Below are positions 42,708 through 52,180 of a stretch of DNA of 64,000 nt, piece after piece. The DNA comes from Sulfurospirillum cavolei (lineage in GTDB: Bacteria > Campylobacterota > Campylobacteria > Campylobacterales > Sulfurospirillaceae). A model generated the notes under the pieces. That model made no database searches. It saw only the letters and a list, made by a program, of their open reading frames with translations, and was not told where the DNA came from. Every line of letters starts with the position of its first letter. Positions within the stretch are counted from its first letter, which is position 1. The position numbers were made by a program, and so were the translations under genes. Where the stretch lies: NCBI RefSeq assembly GCF_000813325.1, contig NZ_BBQE01000001.1; one strand, 5' to 3'.

Positions 42708-43943
42708 GTGCAAACTTTTTTAGAACATGCTAAAACGGCAAGCAAGACGATCGCCACACTCGATCCCCATACGAAAGTATCGGTATTGATGCAGATGGCG
42801 GATGCTCTGGAAAAAAATGCCGATACGATCCTTGCCGAAAACGAAAAAGATTTACAAGAGGCACGAAAAGCAAATTTAGCGAGTGCCTTGGTCGATCGAT
42901 TGCTCTTAAACGCCAAGCGTATTGCGGATATGGCGCAGGCCGTTCGCGAAATCGCGGCACTCAAAGAGCCGATTGGGCGTGTTTTGGAAGGATGGGTCGT
43001 TCAAAGCGGATTGCGCATTGAAAAAGTGAGCATTCCCATCGGCGTCATCGGTATTATTTACGAGAGCCGTCCGAACGTCACGAGCGATACGGCGGCATTG
43101 TGTTTCAAAAGCGGTAACGCATGCGTGCTCAAAGGCGGGAAAGAGGCATTGTACAGTAATCGGGCGATTGCCGCGCTTTTGCAAGCGGTGTTGCGAAACA
43201 ACCGTTTGCCCGAAGAGATTATTTCACTTCTACCGGATGCTTCCCGTGAGGGCGTCGCAAAACTCATTAAAATGGATCGCTACGTCGATTTGATTATTCC
43301 GCGGGGCGGCGAAGCGTTGATTCGCTACGTCAGCGAAAACGCAACCGTTCCGGTCGTCAAACACGATAAAGGCGTGTGCCATACCTACGTCGACCGAGAT
43401 GCCGATCACGAACGTGCCGTCGCAATCGTTTTAAATGCCAAGTGCCAACGTCCCAGCGCATGCAACTCCCTTGAAACGCTTTTGGTACACGAAGCAATCG
43501 CCGCAACGTTTTTACCGCGGATGAAAGAGGCACTTGATCGCGCGGGAACATACGTCAAGGGGTGTGAAAAAACACAAGAACTCTTACATGTAGAACGTGC
43601 GAGTGACGAAGATTATCATACCGAACACTTAAGCAACGCTTTAAACATCAAGATCGTTGCGAACGTCGATGCGGCAATTGCGCATATCGCGGCTTACGGC
43701 TCTTCGCATTCGGAGGCAATTTTGAGCGACAATTACAGCGTCGTTGAGCGTTTTTTAAACGAAGTAGACGCGGCGGCGGTGTACGCCAACGCTTCGACGC
43801 GTTTTACCGACGGCGGAGAATTCGGCTTCGGGGCGGAAGTGGGCATCAGTACCAATAAACTGCATGCGCGCGGTCCTATGGGCATTAACGATTTGACGAC
43901 TTATAAATTTAAAGTTTACGGGCAAGGGCAAATTCGCGAATGA
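42708..43943 (+). CDS. proA: Glutamate-5-semialdehyde dehydrogenase (GTG start)
   Basis: ProA reduces glutamyl-5-phosphate to the semialdehyde in proline synthesis. The 411-aa protein has IGVIGIIYESRPNVTSDTAA, the segment CFKSGNACVLKGGKEA and the catalytic cysteine in CQRPSACNSLETLLVH. GTG 42708 follows AAGGAAAG. It overlaps the ABC ATPase gene by ATGA. Confidence 0.95.
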   Translation: MQTFLEHAKTASKTIATLDPHTKVSVLMQMADALEKNADTILAENEKDLQEARKANLASALVDRLLLNAKRIADMAQAVREIAALKEPIGRVLEGWVVQSGLRIEKVSIPIGVIGIIYESRPNVTSDTAALCFKSGNACVLKGGKEALYSNRAIAALLQAVLRNNRLPEEIISLLPDASREGVAKLIKMDRYVDLIIPRGGEALIRYVSENATVPVVKHDKGVCHTYVDRDADHERAVAIVLNAKCQRPSACNSLETLLVHEAIAATFLPRMKEALDRAGTYVKGCEKTQELLHVERASDEDYHTEHLSNALNIKIVANVDAAIAHIAAYGSSHSEAILSDNYSVVERFLNEVDAAAVYANASTRFTDGGEFGFGAEVGISTNKLHARGPMGINDLTTYKFKVYGQGQIRE

Positions 43944-44518
43944 ACCAAGAGGTGTTAGCGATTGAAGGTCTTTGCTTCGGTTATCCTCATGGACGGCTTT
44001 TGTACGAGGATTTTTGTTTAAGCGTGCATCAGGGCGAATGCGTTTCGATTTTGGGAGCGAGCGGAAGCGGGAAAAGCACGCTTTTCGAGCTCATTACCGG
44101 ACACCTCAAGCCGCTTAAAGGAAGTATCGTCGCCGCACCGCTTTCGCAAATTTTTCAAGACCCTTATACGTCGTTTCACCCGACGTATAGCATTGAAAAT
44201 CAAATCAAAGACGTTGCTTCGATGGAAGATTGCGAAGCGTTATTGCGCGACTTGGACCTTGATGCGAACCTTTTAACGAAAAAACCGCATCAATTAAGCG
44301 GCGGTCAATTGCAACGATGCTCGATTTTACGTGCATTATTGATGAAGCCTCAACTGCTTTTAGCCGACGAGCCCTCTTCCGCGCTCGATAACGTTACGGG
44401 CTTACATGTCATGCAGTTGCTGATGCGTTTTTTAGATCGCGTGGGAATCGTACTCATTACGCACGATACGCATTTAGCCGCATGGTGTAGCGATCAAACG
44501 ATTAAATTAACTCATTAA
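43940..44518 (+). CDS. Short ABC transporter ATPase (peptide/nickel family)
   Basis: A 192-aa ATPase with Walker A GASGSGKSTLFEL (about residues 36-48), Q-loop IFQDPYTSFHPTYS, signature HQLSGGQLQRCSILRAL and Walker B LLLADEPSSALD. The Q-loop wording resembles DppF/NikE-type peptide or nickel importer ATPases, but it lacks their C-terminal oligopeptide-binding extension. No permease or binding protein lies nearby; the gene is coupled to proA by ATGA, so its transporter partners must be elsewhere or its role is not transport. Confidence 0.85.
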   Translation: MNQEVLAIEGLCFGYPHGRLLYEDFCLSVHQGECVSILGASGSGKSTLFELITGHLKPLKGSIVAAPLSQIFQDPYTSFHPTYSIENQIKDVASMEDCEALLRDLDLDANLLTKKPHQLSGGQLQRCSILRALLMKPQLLLADEPSSALDNVTGLHVMQLLMRFLDRVGIVLITHDTHLAAWCSDQTIKLTH

Positions 44519-44536
44519 AGTAAGGATAAAAACGGC

Positions 44537-45184
44537 ATGCATGCTATGATAGATTGGATTGTTCAAACGGTTGGAGCTTTGGGGTATTTGGGTATTTTCG
44601 TGATGATGTTGATCGAAAGCAGTGTTTTTCCGCTTCCCAGCGAAGTCGTGATGATTCCGGCGGGCTATTTATGTGCCAAAGGCGAAATGAGTATGCCGGT
44701 CGTGATCGTGTTAGGAACGCTAGGAAGTATTGCCGGAGCTTTACTCAATTACTATTTGGCGGTCTTTTTAGGGCGAAAATTGATTTTAAAATACGGGCAC
44801 TATCTCTTTTTCAGTGCCGAAAAGCTTGAAAAAGTCGAACGATTTTTCAAAACGCACGGTTCGTTTTCAACGTTTACGGGACGTCTGATCCCCGTCGTGC
44901 GCCATTACATCTCGTTGCCCGCCGGATTGGCGCGTATGAACGTGGCACTTTTTTGTTTTTACACGGGATTGGGTGCTAGTATTTGGGTAACGATTTTGAC
45001 GCTTTTGGGGTATTTCTTCGGTCAGAATCAAGCCCTTTTGGAAGAAAATTTGCATACGATGACGTGGGGTTTACTCGCTTTGATCGTCGTTAGTTCGTTC
45101 GTGTACGTCAAAGTGTTTCGTACAAAAGAGAAAAAACGCGCTCGTAGTGCTATTGGCGCGCAATCACAAACGAAAAATCGTTAA
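44537..45184 (+). CDS. DedA-family membrane protein
   Basis: A 215-aa SNARE-associated/DedA-family inner-membrane protein, a family now linked to undecaprenyl-phosphate or lipid flipping. GYLGIFVMMLIESSVFPLPSEVVM near the N-terminus and GRLIPVVRHYISLPAGLARM in the middle are diagnostic, with about five hydrophobic segments. ATG 44537 has AGGAT nine bases upstream; an ATG at 44546 is an alternative. The last 35 bases overlap the convergent CheX-like gene. Confidence 0.92.
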   Translation: MHAMIDWIVQTVGALGYLGIFVMMLIESSVFPLPSEVVMIPAGYLCAKGEMSMPVVIVLGTLGSIAGALLNYYLAVFLGRKLILKYGHYLFFSAEKLEKVERFFKTHGSFSTFTGRLIPVVRHYISLPAGLARMNVALFCFYTGLGASIWVTILTLLGYFFGQNQALLEENLHTMTWGLLALIVVSSFVYVKVFRTKEKKRARSAIGAQSQTKNR

Positions 45185-45569
45185 GCGAATAACACAGCGT
45201 TTCTTGCGTCGTAAACGGGAAAGGATGTGAGATATGTCCCATAAATTCGGGAACGCTGAGTTGGTAGGTATGATTTGGGTATTTTTGTTGTAAGATGACT
45301 TTGGCTCCGCCGATAATTTGGTTGGAAACCTCTTTGATTAAGTCGTCCAGATCGTCTTCGCACAGGCTATCTTCAAAAAGAAGGTTTTGTGCGATTTGGT
45401 TGAGGGTTTCTCGTTGAAATAAGAGATACCAAATATGCTCGGCTTCGTTTTCGTACAAAGAAACCGCGGCACCGTAAAAGTTGTCTGTTTCGAGTCGCCC
45501 TTGTCGTAAAGACGTCGATAAGATCGTGGAGCAAAAATTCTCAGCGGCAGAAAGAACGGCTTGTTTCAT
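45150..45569 (-). CDS. CheX-like chemotaxis protein, 139 aa
   Basis: Resembles CheX/CheC-type CheY phosphatases: two long helices with acidic and Asn residues (for example LCEDDLDDLIKEVSNQIIGGAK, about residues 72-93, where E-x-x-N is the expected active pair) and beta strands around (YQLSVPEFMGHISHPF). It is small and soluble. The window has three chemoreceptors, so a signalling role fits, but the assignment is by pattern only. The 3' end overlaps dedA by 35 bases in convergent orientation. Confidence 0.65.
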   Translation of the reverse strand: MKQAVLSAAENFCSTILSTSLRQGRLETDNFYGAAVSLYENEAEHIWYLLFQRETLNQIAQNLLFEDSLCEDDLDDLIKEVSNQIIGGAKVILQQKYPNHTYQLSVPEFMGHISHPFPFTTQETLCYSLNDFSFVIARQ

Positions 45570-45697
45570 TTTTTGTCCAAAAATATTATTTTGTGGAACG
45601 ATTATAATGCAAGCAATGTAAATTAAAGATTAAATAACAATCGATGCGCCATAAGGCATATTCAAAGCTACATGTCAAAAAATAAGGAATTCGCGTG

Positions 45698-45985
45698 ATG
45701 GAAAAAGAGATCAGTTTTGAAGCGTTTAGCCGTGCCGTAGAGACGTTGGGTCTTGTCGGAAAAACCGATAAAAAGACCGTTCGAAGCGTTTATCTACTCT
45801 TATGCAAAGAGTTTCATCCCGATATGCCCACGGGAGATCACGCAAAATTTCAAGCCATTAACGATGCGTACGCGCTGGTGATGGATTATATGGAAGCCTA
45901 TCGATTTGACTTTGACGAAGAGGAGTTTAAGCACCAATTCCCGCTTTATGACGCTAAAGCGGGAATATGGATGAATGAGCGTTAA
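45698..45985 (+). CDS. Small J-domain protein, 95 aa
   Basis: Almost the whole protein is a DnaJ-like domain: helix II VRSVYLLLCKEF is followed by the HPD motif (FHPDMPTG) that activates DnaK, then helix III HAKFQAINDAYALVMDYM. No Gly/Phe or zinc region follows, only an acidic tail. ATG 45698 is preferred over GTG 45695 from the spacing to AAGGAA. The stop overlaps that of the convergent DAHP synthase gene. Confidence 0.85.
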   Translation: MEKEISFEAFSRAVETLGLVGKTDKKTVRSVYLLLCKEFHPDMPTGDHAKFQAINDAYALVMDYMEAYRFDFDEEEFKHQFPLYDAKAGIWMNER

Positions 45986-47346
45986 GATTCTATCAGACGT
46001 TGGCGTGCCGCTTTGAGCGAATCGGCAATCAAAAAGGCAAGTTCTAGAGCTTGGTTCGCATTGAGACGCGGGTCGCATTGGGTTTGATAACGGCAGGCAA
46101 GGTTCTCTTCGGTAATCTCTTGTGCGCCGCCGATGCACTCGGTGACATCTTGTCCCGTCATCTCCAAGTGAACGCCGCCCGGAAACGTGCCCTCTTCTTC
46201 GTGAACTTTAAAAAAGCCTTTGACTTCGCGTAAGACTTCATCAAACGAACGCGTTTTGTAGTTATTGGAAGCTTTGATGGTATTTCCGTGCATCGGATCG
46301 ATACTCCATAGCACCTCTTTTCCCGCCGCTTTGACCGCGCGTACGAGTTTTGGAAATTCGGATTCGATTTTATCGGCACCCATACGAACGATAATGTTGA
46401 TGCGTCCCGCTTCATTTTCGGGGTTCAATTTTTCGATTAACGCCATCAGCTTTTCGGCCGTCATGCTAGGACCTGCTTTAATGCCGATAGGATTTTTAAC
46501 GCCGGTTAAAAACTCGACATGTGCTTCGTCGACTTCTCTCGTTCGATCGCCGATCCACAGCATATGCGCCGAACAGTCGTACCAGTCTCCGGTCAAACTG
46601 TCTTGACGCGTAAGGGCTTCTTCGTAGTTGAGAAGCAAGGCTTCATGCGACGTATAGACGACGGTTTCGTGAATGCTCGGCGTGCTAGTCGATGTGATAC
46701 CGCATGCTTCCATAAACGCAAGCGTTTCGGAAATGCGCTCGCATAAATGTCGGTAGCGATCGCCCAAAGGACTCTCTTGGACAAAACCTAAGGTCCATTT
46801 ATGTACTTGATGCAAGTCTGCCAAACCGCCGCGCGAAAAGGCGCGCAGTAAGTTCATTGTCGCCGCCGATTGGTTGTAGGCTTTGAGCATGCGTTTCGGG
46901 TTTGGTATACGCGCTTCTTCGGTAAATTCGATATCGTTGATAATATCGCCGCGATAACTCGGCAATTTGACGCCGTTCAACTCTTCGTAATCGCTTGAGC
47001 GGGGCTTGGCGAATTGTCCCGCGAGTCTTCCGACTTTAACGATCGGACACCCTCCGGCAAAGGTCAAAACGACCGCCATTTGAAGCAGAACTTTGAACAT
47101 GTCGCGAATATTGACCGCATTAAATTCCGCAAAACTTTCGGCACAGTCGCCGCCTTGCAGTAAAAAAGCCTTGCCGTGTACGACGTCCGCCAAAGCGGAT
47201 TTGAGTTGTCGCACTTCTCCGGCAAATACGAGCGGCGGATACTTACTTAGCTCTTCTTCGACATTTTTTAAAATCTCTTGATTAGCATAAGTCGGTTGTT
47301 GTTTGATCGGTTTGTTTCTCCAAGATGCACGCGTCCAAGAACTCAT
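45982..47346 (-). CDS. aroG: 3-deoxy-7-phosphoheptulonate synthase, class II
   Basis: First enzyme of the shikimate pathway, condensing PEP with erythrose 4-phosphate. The 454-aa length and the segments FLLQGGDCAESFAEF (about residues 78-92), VKVGRLAGQFAKPRS, YTSHEALLLNYEEALTR and IDPMHGNT define the class II (plant-type) family. The catalytic metal Cys is in GGDCAE. The minus-strand -10 TATAAT is at 47372-47377 and AAAGGG precedes the ATG. The AroG name follows class II usage and is not specific. Confidence 0.94.
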   Translation of the reverse strand: MSSWTRASWRNKPIKQQPTYANQEILKNVEEELSKYPPLVFAGEVRQLKSALADVVHGKAFLLQGGDCAESFAEFNAVNIRDMFKVLLQMAVVLTFAGGCPIVKVGRLAGQFAKPRSSDYEELNGVKLPSYRGDIINDIEFTEEARIPNPKRMLKAYNQSAATMNLLRAFSRGGLADLHQVHKWTLGFVQESPLGDRYRHLCERISETLAFMEACGITSTSTPSIHETVVYTSHEALLLNYEEALTRQDSLTGDWYDCSAHMLWIGDRTREVDEAHVEFLTGVKNPIGIKAGPSMTAEKLMALIEKLNPENEAGRINIIVRMGADKIESEFPKLVRAVKAAGKEVLWSIDPMHGNTIKASNNYKTRSFDEVLREVKGFFKVHEEEGTFPGGVHLEMTGQDVTECIGGAQEITEENLACRYQTQCDPRLNANQALELAFLIADSLKAARQRLIES

Positions 47347-47417
47347 AAAAGACCCTTTAATGATTTTCTCTATTATAATGAGATTGGCTTTAAAGAGAAT
47401 TGAAAAGTCCCGACGTT

Positions 47418-49529
47418 TTAGGACGTTTTAAACTGCCCTACGGTTTTGCTAAGCGAATTGACGTGATGCGTGACGCTGTCGCTAATCGTTCGTACGCGGC
47501 GGTTAAGGTGCGTTAACTCGTGCACTTCGTCACTAATCGCCTTTGCGTGAAGCATCGTATTTTTCGAATCTTCAAAAACGGCGTAAACGTCTTCTTTCAT
47601 CGCCGAGATCACCTCTTTTTGGTCGTGCAAAATCGCATCGATACTTTGTAACGATTCGGTGGAGATCGCAACACCGTTGTCGACCGTACGATTGACGTTT
47701 TGCATACTCGAAAGCGCGTCTCCGACATTGTCGTTAATGTTATGCACGATGGCTTCGATACGTACGGTGGCTTTATCGGTCATGTCGGCTAGTTTGCGAA
47801 CCTCTTCGGCGACGACCGCAAATCCGCGTCCTTGTTCGCCCGCACGACTGGCTTCTACCGCCGCATTGAGGGAGAGAAGATTGGTTTTGTCGGTAATGTC
47901 TTTGATGGTTTCGATCATCGACGAAACCTCGGCGACGTTTTGCTCCAGCGTAAAAATAATCTGCGTCGTTTCGTCTGCGATGGTTTTGATGTTGCCGATG
48001 GACGATTCTACTTTTCCGAGTTTTTCGGCGACATGTGCTTGCGTTTGGCTAATTTTAAGGCTCATCGCGTCGGCTTTAGTGACCGAATTTTGGATCGCGT
48101 TGTTTTGGGTTTGAATATGCGTCGCGATATTTTGAATGCTAACGCCGATTTGCTCGATTTTTTTGCCCGTTACGACGATCGTGTTGGTGAGATGTTTATT
48201 GAGATTGAGCAAATTGAGAAGCGAGCTTTTGGTTTTTTGTAAGATCGTATCGAAAATATCGATGACGCTGTTAATCCAAACGGCCGTACGTCGGTTCTCG
48301 TCTTTTGCAAATCGATTCAAATCTGCCCGTTGGGTAATATCGCCGTCACCTTCGACAAAACTTTGCAAGAGTGAACGTAAAGAGGCGTATGCATTAAAAA
48401 AATTAGACAGTTCGTTTTTGGTCATCCCTAAAATCATCGCTAAAGAAACCGTCGTAATGATGCCGATTTCTTGTAAGCGGGTTAAAAACGGCATAAACGT
48501 GAGTGTTGCATAATAGGCACTCGGAATGAAAAGACCGATGAGCAAAGCCATTCTAAAATAAAGTTTATGGCGAAATTGCATGATGTCGTATACTTCCAAA
48601 AGATCGCCCTCGCACATCATCCCCCACGTATCGAGGCTATAAGGAAGCGTTACGGTAATACCTTTGCCGATCACGGGAATGCCGCGATAATCGGAATACC
48701 CCGGATACGCACAACAGAGATTTGCTCCTTTTTTAACGGTGTTGGCTACGCCCGGATGCAATGCTTTGGTTGCGGGGTCGTTAAAAACGATCTCAAATTC
48801 GGTATGTTTTTGAATCGAAATGATGCCTTGTTCGGTGTGCACGCCCTCTTTGAGGTTTTCGCCGAAGCTAAACGTGTCGTCTTCAAAACGCGAGCGAGAA
48901 AGTGCCGTTCCGGTTTTAATGTTTTTATTAAAATAGGGTTTGATCATAAACAGATAGTTATCGCCGGATTCTTTAAAGATATGTCCCGCTTCGCGTTGAA
49001 TAAGATCGCTGAGCGTATCGTTGGAAACACGTGCGACGAGAAGGCACTTTTCGTTTTGACATGTAACGTGTTTCATAAAAGCGAGCGTTACGCAATCGTG
49101 GAACGTCGAAGCCTTCGGTCTAAATAAAAGCGTATCTTCATCGACGTAAGGGCCGAAAAGCAGTTGCGAGGAGGCAAGCTGAACGTAATCGACGGCTTCG
49201 CAAAAAGCGGTTGCATCGTAACGATACTCTTTTAACGGACGTTGTATCGAGCTAAAAAGCATCGTTTTGGCACTGTTAAGGATGAAATATTCTAAAATCG
49301 TTTCGCTTAGCTTTTCTTGCTCTTTGAGAATACCGAGGGGATCGCCTGCTTCTTGATCGAGAAGAATAGCGGTATTTTCGACTTCGCGCCATATTTCGTT
49401 TGCCCATTCGACCATAAGCCGTTTACGTGTTTGCGCAATACCTTCAAATGCGGTCTCGACGGCACGGAGCATTCCTTTATTGCACGTCCATTTCGACCAA
49501 ATAGTCCCTTTATCTTTGAGTGAAAGCAC
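47418..49529 (-). CDS. Methyl-accepting chemotaxis protein with large N-terminal sensor before the TM helices
   Basis: A 703-aa chemoreceptor. No TM segment occurs in the first 320 residues, which form a PDC/cache-like or novel sensory region containing several cysteines (for example VTCQNEKC, LCCAYPGY). Hydrophobic helices follow at about 325-350 and 356-372, then a HAMP-like stretch and the signalling domain with tip segment DKTNLLSLNAAVEASRAGEQ (about 543-562). By this topology the sensor would be cytoplasmic. GTG start at 49529 after AAAGGA. It stands alone, divergent from the amino-acid transporter operon. Confidence 0.9.
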   Translation of the reverse strand: MLSLKDKGTIWSKWTCNKGMLRAVETAFEGIAQTRKRLMVEWANEIWREVENTAILLDQEAGDPLGILKEQEKLSETILEYFILNSAKTMLFSSIQRPLKEYRYDATAFCEAVDYVQLASSQLLFGPYVDEDTLLFRPKASTFHDCVTLAFMKHVTCQNEKCLLVARVSNDTLSDLIQREAGHIFKESGDNYLFMIKPYFNKNIKTGTALSRSRFEDDTFSFGENLKEGVHTEQGIISIQKHTEFEIVFNDPATKALHPGVANTVKKGANLCCAYPGYSDYRGIPVIGKGITVTLPYSLDTWGMMCEGDLLEVYDIMQFRHKLYFRMALLIGLFIPSAYYATLTFMPFLTRLQEIGIITTVSLAMILGMTKNELSNFFNAYASLRSLLQSFVEGDGDITQRADLNRFAKDENRRTAVWINSVIDIFDTILQKTKSSLLNLLNLNKHLTNTIVVTGKKIEQIGVSIQNIATHIQTQNNAIQNSVTKADAMSLKISQTQAHVAEKLGKVESSIGNIKTIADETTQIIFTLEQNVAEVSSMIETIKDITDKTNLLSLNAAVEASRAGEQGRGFAVVAEEVRKLADMTDKATVRIEAIVHNINDNVGDALSSMQNVNRTVDNGVAISTESLQSIDAILHDQKEVISAMKEDVYAVFEDSKNTMLHAKAISDEVHELTHLNRRVRTISDSVTHHVNSLSKTVGQFKTS

Positions 49530-49930
49530 GGTATTTTCCTTTATTGTTTTTGATTGTTTAATTTTTAATCATTTTCTTTTATTATAGAAAGACGTTTAAC
49601 GATTGCTTTGATTCATAAACGCTTCCGACGGTTTTACGTCATTGAATCGCCTCAAAAAAAGTATCGTCTGTAAGCCCCTTCATATAGAGCATTGAAAGCT
49701 TTATATTTTAAAAAAAACAACGCAGAACTATACAAAAATAGCAATCTCGATGCAATGATAAAATTGATTAAAAAATAATCATAAGATTTCGAAAAAGCCT
49801 TTTTTCTTCAAGAATGTAGATTCTACACACCTTTTTCGACTGATTAATTTATAGGCAATTTTTTCGCCAAAAAAAATCTTTTGATGTTAAAATGGACGTA
49901 CACCAATTCTCAAACGAAAGGAAAGAAATA
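49530..49930. other. AT-rich divergent intergenic region
   Basis: About 400 bases between the MCP gene (minus) and aapJ (plus) without a supported gene. It holds the MCP ribosome binding site at the left, long A and T runs, and a TAAAAT -10-like box at 49888-49893 for aapJ. A small dyad TGTAGATTCTACA lies at about 49815-49827. No RNA gene recognised. Confidence 0.6.
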
Positions 49931-50956
49931 ATGGTTTTATCTCGTATCGCTAAAGTCTCTTTAGCAACCGTAACGATTTTGGGTTTAGGCGTCACGACAC
50001 TTAGTGCCGATACGCTCAGTGAAGTACAAAAGCAAGGTTTTGTGAAGTGCGGCGTCGACGGCGGACTTCCGGGGTTTTCCGAAGTCGGTAGCGACGGTAT
50101 TTACAGAGGAATCGACGTGGACGTATGCCGTGCCGTCGCCGCGGCAACGCTCGGTGACGCTAAAAAGGTTAAATACGTCGCTTTGAACGCAAAAGAGAGA
50201 TTAACCGCGCTTCAATCGGGCGAGATTGATATGCTTTCCCGTAATACGACATGGACGGAAACACGCGATACCTCTTTGGGTTTAAATTTCGCCGGCGTCA
50301 ATTATTATGACGGACAAGGCTTTATGGTGACGAAAAAACTCGGCGTCAAAAGTGCCAAAGAGTTAGACGGTGCTTCGATTTGTCTTCAAACGGGAACGAC
50401 GACCGAGTTGAACGTTGCGGACTATTTTAGAACCAACAAAATGAAATACAAACTTGTCTCCTACGATACCAACGATCAAGTCGTTAAAGCATATGAAAGC
50501 GGTCGTTGCGACGTTTTAACTTCCGATCAATCTCAACTTTACGGTTTGCGTATTAAATTGGCAAAACCGGACGAATCCATCGTTTTACCCGAAGTTATTT
50601 CCAAAGAGCCTTTGGGACCGGTTGTGCGTAAAGGGGACGGTCGATGGTTCGATATCGTTAGATGGTCGTTTTATGCCATGTTGACGGCGGAAGAATCAGG
50701 CGTTACGAGTGCCAATGTTGATGCGATGCTTAAATCCGACAATCCGGACGTGAAACGTCTTTTAGGTGCGGAAGGTCAGATGGGCGAAAACTTGGGACTT
50801 AAAAAAGATTTTGCTTACCAAATCATCAAACAAGTCGGTAATTACGGCGAATCGTTTGAGCGAACCGTCGGTCAAGGCTCTCCGCTTAAAATTCAAAGAG
50901 GCTACAATGCCCTATGGACAAACGGCGGTTTACAATACGCACCTCCTTTCAGATAA
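49931..50956 (+). CDS. aapJ: Amino-acid ABC transporter substrate-binding protein (AapJ type)
   Basis: Periplasmic binding protein of a general polar amino-acid uptake system. Signal peptide MVLSRIAKVSLATVTILGLG ending around LSADTL, then the mature N-terminus SEVQKQGFVKCGVDGGLPGF and the family motif GIYRGIDVDVCRAVAAATLG. The 341-aa length is that of AapJ. ATG 49931 follows AAAGGAAAG, so the upstream 13 codons of open frame are not used. It is followed by a hairpin and the aapQMP genes. Confidence 0.93.
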   Translation: MVLSRIAKVSLATVTILGLGVTTLSADTLSEVQKQGFVKCGVDGGLPGFSEVGSDGIYRGIDVDVCRAVAAATLGDAKKVKYVALNAKERLTALQSGEIDMLSRNTTWTETRDTSLGLNFAGVNYYDGQGFMVTKKLGVKSAKELDGASICLQTGTTTELNVADYFRTNKMKYKLVSYDTNDQVVKAYESGRCDVLTSDQSQLYGLRIKLAKPDESIVLPEVISKEPLGPVVRKGDGRWFDIVRWSFYAMLTAEESGVTSANVDAMLKSDNPDVKRLLGAEGQMGENLGLKKDFAYQIIKQVGNYGESFERTVGQGSPLKIQRGYNALWTNGGLQYAPPFR

Positions 50957-50978
50957 GAAGCGTTGGAATGTTTTTCAC

Positions 50979-51005
50979 GAGAGCGGCACGTCCGCTCTCT
51001 TAACT
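50979..51005 (+). terminator. Attenuating hairpin between aapJ and aapQ
   Basis: GAGAGCGG (50979-50986) and CCGCTCTC (50992-50999) form an 8-bp GC-rich stem with a 5-base loop, followed by TTAACTTCTT. Such partial terminators commonly lower permease expression relative to the binding protein. Confidence 0.65.
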
Positions 51006-51024
51006 TCTTAGACAAAGGACATAC

Positions 51025-52179
51025 ATGTTAGCACTTTTGAGAAATCAAAAGATTCGAGGGATTATTTTTCAGCTTTTAACGGTAATCGGCTTGGTTGCTT
51101 TTTTGTGGTATATTGGTGCTAATACGGTTGCAAATATAGAACAAAGAGGCATTCAAACCGGTTTTGGATTTTTGGAAGGAACGGCGGGATTCGGGATCGA
51201 TCAATCTCCGATTCCGTACACCGAAGAGAATACGCACGGCAGAGTTTTTATCGTAGGATTGTTAAATACGATGATTATTGCCGCCGTCGGTATCGTTTTT
51301 TCGACGATCGTCGGATTGTTGATCGGTATTTTAAGGCTTTCGAACAACTGGTTAATCGCCAAGCTCGCCAAAGCTTATATCGATTTTTTTCGTAATATTC
51401 CGCTCTTACTGCAAATTTTGTTTTGGTACAACGTCGTGTTGCGCGCCATGCCCAACCCCAAGCAAAGCTACAATTTTTTCGATACGATTTTTATCAACAA
51501 TCGAGGACTTTACTTCCCTCAACCCGAATACAATACGACGTTTTTTGCGATCTTGATAAGTTTTGCGGTTGCTTTTGCGTGTGTTTATGTTCTCAATCGA
51601 TGGGCAAATCGCCGCAAAGAAGCCACGGGTAAAGACTTTTTCGTCTTACCTTGGGGTATCGCGCTTTTTCTTCTTTTCCCCGCCCTTGCCTATTGGATCG
51701 GCGGAGCGCAGTTGCATTTTAGTTTTCCCGAACTTCGGGGCTTTAACTTTAAAGGCGGCAAAGTGCTTTCTCCGGAATTTTTGGCGTTGGCGTTTGCGTT
51801 AACGATTTATACCGCGACGTTTATTGCCGAAGCGGTACGTTCAGGCATCGAAGCGGTCAGTCACGGACAAAAAGAAGCCGCCGCTTCGATGGGTTTTAGT
51901 CCGTATCAGTCCCTCAAACTCGTTATTTTACCTCAAGCCATTCGTATTGCGATTCCTCCGATTATCAATCAGTATCTGAATTTAACGAAGAACTCCTCTT
52001 TGGCAACGGCGGTGGGTTATCCGGAGATCGTAACGGTTTTTGCGGGAACGTCGTTAAATCAAGTCGGTCAAGCGATTGAAATTATTGCGATGACGATGTT
52101 GGTTTACCTTATTATTAGTTTGCTGGTTTCGGCGCTGCTTAACTGGTTTAACCATAAAATGAAGATCAAGGAGCGCTAA
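51025..52179 (+). CDS. aapQ: Amino-acid ABC transporter permease AapQ
   Basis: Inner-membrane permease with 384 aa. It has about eight hydrophobic helices, the extended loop region typical of AapQ (IDQSPIPYTEENTHGRVFIV near residue 54-73) and the EAA motif SHGQKEAAASMGFSPYQSLKLVILPQAIR near residues 287-315 that docks the ATPase. It precedes aapM with a one-base gap. Confidence 0.93.
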   Translation: MLALLRNQKIRGIIFQLLTVIGLVAFLWYIGANTVANIEQRGIQTGFGFLEGTAGFGIDQSPIPYTEENTHGRVFIVGLLNTMIIAAVGIVFSTIVGLLIGILRLSNNWLIAKLAKAYIDFFRNIPLLLQILFWYNVVLRAMPNPKQSYNFFDTIFINNRGLYFPQPEYNTTFFAILISFAVAFACVYVLNRWANRRKEATGKDFFVLPWGIALFLLFPALAYWIGGAQLHFSFPELRGFNFKGGKVLSPEFLALAFALTIYTATFIAEAVRSGIEAVSHGQKEAAASMGFSPYQSLKLVILPQAIRIAIPPIINQYLNLTKNSSLATAVGYPEIVTVFAGTSLNQVGQAIEIIAMTMLVYLIISLLVSALLNWFNHKMKIKER

Positions 52180-52180
52180 G

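Noticed and set aside
49610..49700. Possible small RNA in the gap before aapJ
   Set aside because: No clear promoter-hairpin-U-run pattern; the sequence is mostly AT-rich runs.
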